Source: Allolobophora icterica
Taxonomy: Eukaryota; Annelida; Clitellata; Crassiclitellata; Lumbricidae
Direction of reading: 5' to 3'
DNA length: 64,000 nt
Assembly (NCBI GenBank): GCA_963556255.1
Contig: OY744615.1
Coordinates: 21,690,835-21,754,834, forward strand
A program made the position numbers and the translations under genes. The notes under the pieces were generated by a model. The model saw only the letters and a list, made by a program, of their open reading frames with translations, was not told where the DNA came from and made no database searches. Positions 51,607 to 64,000 of the stretch are shown here, one piece after another. Position 1 is the stretch's first letter. Every line of letters starts with the position of its first letter.

Positions 51607-52078
51607 GCCGGTGTCACGACAAATGGTTCACGGACAAATGGTTCACGGACAAAAGGTTCACGACAAAAGGTTCACGGACAAATGGTTCACGATCTTCCAG
51701 CTTCTAGTTTGAGCTATATTCTCATCGATCTTCCAGCTTCTAGTTTGAGCTATATTTTCATCAATCTTCCAGCCTCTAGTTTGATCAATATTTTCATTAT
51801 CGCTCATCCAGCTTTTAGTTTAAGCTATATTTTCATCGCTCGTCCAGCTTCTAGTTTCATGAAAATAGAACCAAGCACGCTTTTTCGTAGTTCAATGTAA
51901 AAAACACAAACTAGAAGCTGGATGAGCGATGAAAATATAGCTCAAACTAGAAACTGGATGAGCGATGATGAAAATATAGCTCAAACTGGAAGCTGGAAGA
52001 TCGTGAACCATTTGTCCGTGAACCATTTGTCCGTGAACCTTTTGTCGGTGAACCATTTGTCGTGAACCTTTTGTCGTG
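51607..52078. mobile_element. Foldback element built from GTGAACCATTTGTC repeats
   Basis: The left arm starts CACGACAAATGGTTCACGGA and holds tandem GGTTCACGGACAAAT units, then three copies of cttccagcttctagtttgag-type units. The right arm (51,905-52,078) is the inverse, ending GAACCTTTTGTCGTG. The loop is about 40 nt near 51,865-51,905. No coding capacity or clear target duplication. Confidence 0.8.
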
Positions 52079-52306
52079 GAATGCAGAGATGTCCAGTGGA
52101 GATCGGAGTTCGGTTGCCAGAGAGAACAGAGACAGGAGGTAGAGGAACTTCTAATTAAGTCTGGTTTCGTTGAGGACGAGAAAGCTTGAAAGGCGGAGGA
52201 TTGGATGGATAAGGATAGGAACTCTTAAATTCATACATGCATACATACACGCATACGTACATGCTACCTTCCCTGCCTATCGATTTTGTTTTGACTGAGC
52301 GCCTGT

Positions 52307-52586
52307 CAGGGGCGGATCCAGAAGGTCGATCGGGGGGGCCAAAAAATTATACATACATCTCCCAAAAAAGTTGATGACCTTTTTTTAGTCATTAACACCT
52401 TTTTAATGTCTTAAGTGTACGTCTGCGGGACCAACATCCTCTGTACATTTGACTCATCCCCGCCAACGGGGGGGGGGGGGGGCACACCTGTGTAACCATC
52501 ATAAAACGCCCATAAAACGCCTGTGTAAATAAAGAAAAATTTCAAATGGGGGCCATGGCCGGATTGGCCCCCTGGATCCGCCCCTG
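52307..52586. mobile_element. hAT-type nonautonomous element (280 bp)
   Basis: Perfect 15-bp inverted ends CAGGGGCGGATCCAG / CTGGATCCGCCCCTG. Flanked by GCGCCTGT at 52299-52306 and 52587-52594. Contains a G12 run near 52,470. Confidence 0.92.
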
Positions 52587-52594
52587 GCGCCTGT

Positions 52595-53730
52595 GAATCG
52601 GCTAGTTCACGTGACTTAATTTTCTTTGGACGGTAAAGAAATCTGAAGATTGCGATGATGACCTGTATGTCTTGAAACTTGACACTGGCATTTAGGCCTG
52701 TTCTTGATTACGGGAGAATGCTTCTATTGATCATACATGTATTATGTAAAATAATAGTTGAAGATGGCTGCCAATTCCATCCCTAATGCATGTTGGAGTT
52801 CTAGCAGCTCCACACCGCCTGCTGTTAACATTCACTGCCACTAAGGCTAAGCAGTGTTAAGGCGAGGAAGCTGTCTGCTTGAGGGCTCGAGTCAAACGCC
52901 AATGCAGGCGTTCAATGTTCCAAATCCCAGGGCATAGACACATAACTACGCTTCTCTTGTTTCTCCTCCACTGTCTGCAGCTTTTTTGTTCGACAGGTCA
53001 TTCATCAATGCACACAGAAGGCCACACAGTGTGATTCTCGTTAACGATAACGGTAACAAAAATGTTCGTTAACGAAAATAAAATGAAAATAAAATAAAAT
53101 GCTTCGGTCAGTCAGTCAGTCAGTCAGTCAGTCAGTCAGTCAGTCAGTCAGTCAGTCAGTCAGTCAGTCAGTCAGTCAGTCAGTCAGTCAGTCAGTCAGT
53201 CGGTTGGAAGTGCTAATATTGCCTTCAGTGGTTTTGGATAAAGTGGCTTATAATGGTCTGGTCTCAAGCAGTCTTGCCCTTAGTTGTCTGGCCTTAATGG
53301 TCGCAGGTGTTCGTTGGAATCTAATTTCATGTTACCCCGAATTTGACAGTTGTGTTATTCGATGCTAAAGATACTCACAGTAAAATCATTGCCAGATCAT
53401 TCTGATCCTCTTCCGAATCTCGTTTATAGAGCCGGTCGGGAGATTAAAACAGTGCCGTTATCATAACACACGTTGCGGATTTTACTAGAGGCGCTCTGCT
53501 GAAGCATCTTTCACGCATTCGTTTGTTTAAACTAAACGTCTCGTCGATGCCTGTTTACTTTCCGCTAATGCTTGTATAATCTGTTGGAGTCACGACTGTT
53601 GCTTTTCAACGAACGAAGCCATGGCATGGTTTCATCGGCACCTTATGTATGTAGGTCTATAGGCATTAAATTAGGAACGCTTCTGAATAGACACCAATGT
53701 TACCTGAACTATCACAGACACAATTGTCTG

Positions 53731-53761
<31 letters not shown>

Positions 53762-54660
53762 TATATTAATGCCTATCATCGATTTCAAGATAAGGTTACT
53801 GAAGCTGAGGGATGGGCCGCAATTGTGCCTATACGTTCCAATCACTGTCCGAAATACTGCCGGCAATTATATAAAAGTCTTGCTGATGTAAGGACGATAT
53901 GCATTATCAGTTAAACTACGCCACTTATCGTTCTCTGGTAGTGCCAGTCTCAAGCCTGGATACAGAAGGATGTCGACGCAAATCATCCCTGTTATGACAC
54001 AGTGTCCTTAAACAGGGGCTAACTAACTATACCCTTATCAGTTACGACGCAAAAATGATCTGTTCGCTGTGGTTCTGTTTTTCTAATCGACTGCCTCCAC
54101 GTTTTCTTACCTCAGAAGAATTGCCGACCTTGCAGAAACGAGTCTGTACTGTCAAGGTCACACAGAGGTCAGTGGTCTCCCTAAGGTCACCTACATGTCC
54201 TGACTTAAGCAATAAGCAGACGTACATCAGACGTCAATGGCGGTCCGTCCCTCTCCCTTCTGTTGAGATAAACACTGTTTTCGATTGATTATCTTTCCTA
54301 TCCATTTGCTTCAGCGCTTAGACGGGAATCATTCGCTGAGCTTAGCATCATACGTGCTGCTTTTTGTATATATAAGATAACATCCAACGGTAATTTATGT
54401 AATATACTGGCGCTTTATAACCAAGTGTTGATTTATATATAAGTGACGGCGCTATATAGGATATTGGGATACTTTTTAAAAAGTGTCGTCAGATCTGACC
54501 TACTAGAGTCTACCCACTCAGTGACTAAATGCAACTCAAATACCGATGACATACTAGTTTGTGAATCAGAGATTGTTTCACATCGGAGAGTTCCCGCGTG
54601 ACTCATTAAAATATAATTCTCACAATTTCATCGTTCGTCTATGGAACTCCGTTCATCTAT
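52595..54660. other. Intergenic sequence with (CAGT)n and (TA)n
   Basis: A (CAGT)n run occupies 53,106-53,200 and a (TA)n run 53,728-53,768. No coding feature was recognised. Confidence 0.5.
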
Positions 54661-54666
54661 GGAACG

Positions 54667-57270
<2,604 letters not shown>

Positions 57271-57271
57271 G

Positions 57272-57575
<304 letters not shown>

Positions 57576-58214
57576 GTGACTTATGTACATAGGCCTAATT
57601 ATAAACCCATGTGCGTTGGCGCAGACTCTCGCACGGCATTTAGGTTAGACTCCACAATAAAACATCTCACATCAGTTCTCCTTGTCGTGGCTTCACCTAC
57701 TGCGACTCTCCTTCTATCATTCTCTCCCCCTCTTTCTCCTTCTCCTTCCCCTCTGTTTCTCTTTCCATCTGCCTGCCTGTCTGTCTGTCTGCCTGCCTGT
57801 CTGTCTATGTCTGTCACTTCGAGTTCCCACTGACCAGAGCCAGGTGTGTCTCTCATCTCCTCGCTCTCTACCCATTCCCATCTCACGCGATCTAATCCTT
57901 TTCTGCTGGTGGTGGTTGAGGTGGTGATGGATGAAGACTGCGTCGATCTATGGCATGCAATTCATCTCACGTAGGATTCTTTCCAGACGGCTTCAACCAT
58001 GAGAATCTCTTCCAGCTGTCGACATGAGCTGTTCTTTCCAAGACATCTTTACCGTATAGTTTTCGAATTTTCAAATCAAGTCGGGCTCCATTCAGCATCT
58101 TCTGTCATTCTATTCAGTCTCATATGTCACACTATTCAGATGGCTCATCGGCCTGAGATTGCCTGTCCCAGTGGACGGACCTCCTGGCAAATGACCTGAT
58201 TATGCTATTTTTTA
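57576..58214. other. Intergenic sequence, no gene recognised
   Basis: Pyrimidine-rich, with ctgcctgtctgtc repeats near 57,770-57,815. Nothing further. Confidence 0.35.
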
Positions 58215-58431
58215 TTCCGGATATTTCTATAGCGCCTCTCGAAGTCTACTACTACTCAGAGGCGCTCCCAACTACAGCATTTGATACTGTGCTGGAATTT
58301 TCACGCCGAAGCGCCACGAGCAATTGCGAGTGAAGGACTTGCCCAAGGTCCGTACGCGGCGGCTAGAGTGGGATTCGAACCTGCAACCCTCCGGTCACAA
58401 GGCGCCGAACTTACCACTGAGCCACCACGCC

Positions 58432-58432
<1 letters not shown>
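58215..58432 (-). mobile_element. tRNA-derived SINE (family 3)
   Basis: On the - strand: A box TGGCTCAGTGG, B box GGTTCGAATCC, core ACCTTGGGCAAGTCCTTCAC and a tail ggcgctatagaaat. Its 5' side touches a (GAT)n array. The core is shared with family 1. Confidence 0.75.
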
Positions 58433-58612
<180 letters not shown>

Positions 58613-58964
58613 CTGCTGTCTATTGTGCTAGTGCCACATAAAAAAGCATGGTTGGTTGAGTCATTATTACTCTGTTGTCCTTTTACTCTGTAAACTGGTC
58701 TAGATTTTTTTTTATCAGTGATCTATTATAAGTAATTGTTATTAATGGCTATTCGCTACAGTAATTGTTTACCATAGGTAAGGCAGCCGAGTTTGGTTAA
58801 CTGCCTTCACCTTTTGCAGTTGGTATGTAGGGGCCATAATTAGTGGGACTTAGGTTCCGTCAGGTCTCCCTAGTGAACATTCCTACTGAAATGTAAACAC
58901 GGTACTACTTGTCTTATGAAATGTTCTGATGGACAGCGGTGGTTATGGTTATGGTTATGACGGT

Positions 58965-59284
<320 letters not shown>

Positions 59285-61916
59285 CATTGTCTCTGAAATC
59301 ATAGAGGCAGACTGGTCCAGACCTAACTGTAATTCCTATGAATGTCTGTTTATTAAGTTACCCCAATCTGCCAATAAGGACATCATAATAGGTACCATTT
59401 ATCGCCCGCCAGGACAACCAATAAATGACTTTGTTACGGACTTTGATAGGACCTTATCTCACTTAGGTAGGTTAAACAATAGGACTTTTTTAGCTGGAGA
59501 CTTTAATATTAACCTCCTTCGCCACAGTGATCACCCTGCCACTGAGAACTTCTATAACTCCATGTCATCCTACAAGTTCATCCCCACAATACTTCGGCCT
59601 ACAAGAATCACCGAATCTTCTGCGACTCTTATAGATAATGTATTCTCCAACTGTTCTAACCTTAATCAAGATTCTTGCATCTTAATTAATGATATATCTG
59701 ATCACTTACCCATTTTACTGTTTACTGACTTACAACCTCTCTTATACTCCTCTCCAACTTCGTCATTACAACGTAACTTTACCTCCTCGGCCAAAGATAC
59801 CTTTTGTAATTCCCTCCTAGAAACTGATTGGACCTTTGTTGAAAATCTTTCCTTTAGTGATGGCCCGGATAAGGCCTACCATGCTTTTATTACTACTTAT
59901 AAACATCTGTACGACTCTGCTTTTCCCCTTACTCCAACTACAAACAAGGGCCACCACAAGTTTAAACAGCCATGGATGACAAAAGCTCTCCTAACTTCTT
60001 GTAAAAGAAAATCCCGCTTATATAAAAAATACCTGAGGAACCCTACTGATTCGAACAAACGCCTCTTCACCCAATACCGTAATAAGTTTAAACAAGTTAG
60101 AAAGGAGAGTGAAGCCAATTTCTATGCTGAACGTTTCTTATTGTGTGAAAATAATCTCAATCAAACATGGAAAATCATTAAGCAAATTCTAGCATCTAGT
60201 ATAGACTCCCGCTTCCCGGAATCGTTCCTTATAGGGAAGGAAAAAATTCAGGACCCTGGTGAGATTGCTGATGCTTTTAATAGTTACTTTACAACAGTCG
60301 GCTCTACCTTAGCAGCTAAAATCCCCAAAACACTTACCTCCTTTGATGCATTTATGCCCACTTCACCCGGGTGTTCCTTTGGCATACTTCCTACCACTGA
60401 ACTCGAGGTTGTCGATGTTACCAAACTATTGAAATCCTCGGGTTCTAGGGGTCCGGATGACATTAGTCCCACGATAGCCAAATTATCCATCACAGCTATC
60501 GCTGCCCCTCTCACTTGTATAATAAATTCTTCATTCTCCTCGGGACAAGTACCTGATGATCTTAAAATTGCCAAAATTATTCCCATCTATAAGTCTGGTG
60601 AAAAAAATAAATTAAACAATTATCGACCAATATCTATTCTGCCTTTCTTCTCAAAAATAATTGAAAAACTGATGACCAACAGACTCACTAACTTCCTTGT
60701 AAAATTTAGCTTATTATCTACAACCCAATATGGATTTCAACGTGGTCTCTCTACGTATATGGCTTTACTCGATATGCAATCCAATATTATAGAAGCAATG
60801 GACCACAATAATTATTCCCTGGGCATCTTCTTTGACCTCTCCAAGGCCTTCGATACGGTCAATCATAGTATATTAATAAGTAAACTTGAACACTATGGCC
60901 TTCGAGGGATAAGCAAATCCTGGTTTATGGATTATCTTAGTAAAAGAACACAATATGTCCAGTATAAGGGAATAAATTCCCAAGTTCTAGACATTACCTG
61001 CGGGGTTCCTCAAGGATCAATACTTGGCCCTCTACTTTTCCTGCTATACATTAATGACTTGTCGATGACCTCATCTATTCTCAAATTCATATTATTCGCT
61101 GACGATACAAATGTATTTTTATCACACAGCTCTTTAGATTGTTTAACTGATATTGCTAATAGAGAGTTATCGGTAATAGCTGATTGGTTCCTGGCCAATA
61201 GACTTTCTCTTAATCTTGATAAGACTAATTTTATCCTATTTCATTCTATAAAAAAAACCCCCCATCTTCTGACATTACAGATCAATGGTATGCCCATAAC
61301 CCAAGTCTGTTCATCTAAGTTCCTTGGGGTCATAATCGATAAACATCTCACCTGGAGGGACCACATAACAGCGATTTCAAAAAAGATTGCGAAAAACATC
61401 GGGGTACTCCTGAGGATTAAGCATTGCCTGACCAAACCGATACTTATTAATCTTTACCACACTCTTATATCCCCGTATCTTTCCTATTGTAATATAGCAT
61501 GGGGATCTAACTACTTGTCACGATTGGAGCCACTGCTTACCATACAAAAACGTGCTGTTCGTATTGTCTGTCACATGCACTGGAGTACGCCCACGGGTCC
61601 TCTTTTTAAATTACATAAACTGCTGCCTCTACATAGCATCAATAAATTTCAAGTATGCATTTTCATGTACCGTTTTCATTCAGGTTTACTGCCAACTGCT
61701 TTTGCCAATTATTTTAGTACGGGTACTTCTATCCATGACCATTTCACTAGATACTGTCACGAATACCGGAGTGAACGAGCTCACCTTAAAATTAAACAGT
61801 TCACAATAAAATGCCTAGGCCCCTCACTGTGGAATAAGCTACCTCATGACTTATCCAACTTGCTGACCATTGGTTTATTTAAGATATCGCTAAAAAAATT
61901 ACTTTTATCTGATTAA
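59285..61916 (+). CDS. 5'-truncated LINE endonuclease/reverse transcriptase, open frame
   Basis: From 59,285 the frame reads without interruption through the second half of an apurinic endonuclease domain (IIGTIYRPP, FLAGDFNINLL, ISDHLPILLF), a linker, and a full reverse transcriptase: IIPIYKSGEKNKLNNYRPIS, QYGFQRGLSTYMALLD, IFFDLSKAFDTVNHSIL, GVPQGSILGPLLFLLYINDL, the catalytic FADDTNVFL near 61,100, and the thumb region to GPSLWNKLPHDLSN. This is the CR1/L2/Jockey-like group of non-LTR retrotransposons. The first part of the endonuclease is lost, the usual 5' truncation, so it cannot move by itself. The absence of stops over 877 codons suggests a young insertion. The upstream ATG at 58,929 is microsatellite-derived and not native. 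Confidence 0.9.
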
Positions 61917-62219
61917 AAGTGTTCTGCTTGCACATGGTATTTTTTTGGTTTATTTTCTGGTTTACTTTCTGGTTTTTCTGTTTTCTTGTATGTTTTGGTG
62001 TTTGTGGCCACAGCTCATCACTGTGGTACTAATTACTTCTCATGTTTTTGATTGCCATCTGCATTTACTTTGTGTTGTATGGGTTATCTAGAGCTAGCGG
62101 GATCTATCCCTTTCTGGTTTACCCTTTCTGAGGGATCATCACTTTGTACATTGACTGTACTTATGACTAATGTTCATGTGATTGGTTTCTCAAATAAAAA
62201 ATGGTTTTGATTGATTTGA
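59285..62219 (+). mobile_element. CR1/L2-like LINE bounded by (GAT)n on both sides
   Basis: Includes the open frame and a 3' region of about 300 bp with aataaaaaatgg and a terminal tttgattgatttgattgatg, which passes into (GAT)n at 62,220. Confidence 0.85.
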
Positions 62220-62220
62220 T

Positions 62221-62284
<64 letters not shown>
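62220..62284. repeat. (GAT)n at LINE 3' end
   Basis: About 21 gat units continuing directly from the ttgattgat tail. Confidence 0.95.
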
Positions 62285-62840
62285 ACACATATATACCTTG
62301 TTCAATAACGTTGTAATTCCCAATGTTACTTATAGATAGCCTCTGAAATATCTGTGAGATTTGTTTTGTGAGGTTTGTTTACTGTGGTAATGGAACGCGA
62401 TGAAGACGCGATATCGCATAATGGGGTAACATGGGCTATAACTGCATATGGTTGAAAAGTGAAAACTGTCTGCATAGGGTGAATGACCCTCCTAATAAGC
62501 TAATAAGCCAAGTCCTCCTTCCACGAATTGAGCTGACGTCACTTTCGTCGCCTGTCCTGTAAGTGGGTGAAATGCTTTCAGCTCTACTCCGACGGGGAGG
62601 GGAATGGGGCGAGGAGGGTTTAGAGGCGGTTCTCTCTTATGGCAAGTCAACGAACACGCCTTTAATTCGCATAGATTGTGCACCAGAAAGGGCCCTCTGT
62701 CCGCACTTCTGGTATAAACGGCTTCCCATAGTTATCCTTTCGCTTGAGAACAGCCCTGTAAGCCAGGTCACTGAGTATACATGAAGACATTAGCCTATAC
62801 AGAAACCAATACATAGATACATACATAGATACACATAACT

Positions 62841-62911
62841 GCATACATACATACATACATACATACATACATACATACATACATACATACATACATACAT
62901 ACATACATACA

Positions 62912-62944
<33 letters not shown>

Positions 62945-63082
62945 GCATACATACATACATACATACATACATACATACATACATACATACATACATACAT
63001 ACATACATACATACATACATACATACATACATACATACATACATACATACATACATACATACATACATACATACATACATAC
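62841..63082. repeat. (ACAT)n microsatellite
   Basis: Nearly pure catacata array with a single tatatgc interruption near 62,940. Confidence 0.95.
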
Positions 63083-63383
63083 ACATCAATACAAACATGC
63101 ATGCATACATGCAGACCATGGTATACATGTACATGAAAATTGATCGTAGCCATTAGTCTTTCGCGACTAGATCCAGCAGTCTTGGAGTTGAACCCCATGG
63201 CAGCGACGATCTCGGGAAAGCTGCTAACCTGCACGTGACTGTGTAAAATAAACTCGTTACAGTGTTTATTATGACCTGTTTAAAATAAACGGACTTCGAC
63301 AGTTGTTATATCATTGGACTACTTCGGCGTTTATTCATTGTTTACGACCAAATAATACACTGACCCGTAATAATTATATATAC

Positions 63384-63387
<4 letters not shown>

Positions 63388-63427
<40 letters not shown>
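63388..63427. repeat. (TA)n microsatellite
   Basis: About 20 TA units. Confidence 0.95.
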
Positions 63428-63430
<3 letters not shown>

Positions 63431-64000
63431 GGATTGCATACACATAATGAATAGGGGACTCTAATGGCTGTAGGAAGAGATCGATGAGTCTTAAGACTAT
63501 AGAACTCACAGATGCTATCAACAAGACACCTGGGCATCAGTACCAAGTAATCTATTTATAAGCTAACATGAGTAGGCCGAAAGCTAACAGATGCACACGC
63601 AGGATGCCTTACACACATGCTTGGTATTATACGAAATACGTGCTCACTTCTCTGCTTGTAATATGCTGATCTATTTTTAGGGGGCGTTGCTGTATTGCAG
63701 AGTTGGATTACTAGGATCACGTATAGCATAAGATTAAACCCGGAGATGCTGGTGGGTAGGTTGGATCATAGGTTAAGAATTTATTCCGATATATATAATC
63801 ACAGAAGTCATCATAGTGTTTATTTTATATATATGACTTGTTTAAGGCTTATACATATTAGTATATATATGTTTGTATAATTATAGGCTGTGGACTTGTA
63901 GGCGTACCACATTAATGGCAGTCGATGTACATAATTCTTCCTACGTGTTGAAACAGCACGTATACTTCACTTTATTGGTTTAGGCCTACGGGAGGCTAAT
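63428..64000. other. Intergenic sequence, no feature
   Basis: No coding, repeat family or RNA gene was recognised up to the window end. Confidence 0.35.

Noticed and set aside
51440..51610. Possible further hAT end (CAGGGGCGTCTATCCCC)
   Set aside because: No matching inverted end or 8-bp duplication was found downstream.

Overview
The window is animal genomic DNA with two very different parts. Positions 1 to about 15.1 kb are a nearly complete Polinton/Maverick element of the adintovirus type, an integrated virus-like DNA transposon. The rest is repeat-rich host sequence carrying an intron-rich host gene. Spliced genes, tRNA-derived SINEs, non-LTR retrotransposons, hAT-type elements and abundant tetranucleotide arrays point to an invertebrate metazoan, plausibly a marine lophotrochozoan. 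The species cannot be named from the sequence. The host part is also rich in the palindrome AGGCCT, usually as TAGGCCTA-like strings.

Polinton layout. The left end lies outside the window. On the + strand are protein-primed DNA polymerase B (open at the window edge), an HNH endonuclease, an adenain-like maturation protease and a fibre-like protein with a C1q-like tip. Convergent to these, on the - strand (6.0-12.5 kb), lies a block made largely of virion genes: a SAP/NUMOD-like DNA-binding protein, the major capsid protein, a small pX-like basic protein, a DUF8207-type protein, a hydrophobic protein, a dUTPase-fold-like protein, a membrane-active pX/pVI-like protein, the penton and the FtsK/HerA packaging ATPase. 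Diverging from the ATPase, on the + strand, are a zinc-ribbon/phospholipase A2 protein, a retroviral-type integrase with a chromodomain, and a possible ssDNA-binding protein. The integrase frame has no ATG upstream of its first catalytic aspartate and is joined to the phospholipase frame through a TTTAAAAAAAG slippery-type stretch. The last gene is split by one in-frame stop. Many genes have a TATA-like box directly against the ATG, and several have a perfect hairpin at the 3' end.

Host part. Eleven + strand exons between 16.5 and 51.2 kb have consistent splice sites and, with one exception, consistent phases. They build a secreted, cysteine-rich protein with two tandem copies of a CxxC...CPF module, of the kind I recall as DUF7042-DUF7045 proteins. 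At least one exon is missing between 29.75 and 36.35 kb, and upstream exons lie before 16.5 kb. The Polinton therefore sits in an intron of this gene or just 5' of it. The introns hold seven elements with perfect or near-perfect inverted termini and 8-bp target duplications (one of them, at 52.3 kb, lies just 3' of the gene), a Helitron-like element, a degraded RTE-like LINE, LINE 3' fragments, tRNA-SINEs, a possible large CACTA-like element and many microsatellites. Downstream of the gene (51.2-64 kb) are a foldback element, long microsatellites and a 5'-truncated LINE with a fully open endonuclease/reverse transcriptase frame bounded on both sides by (GAT)n.
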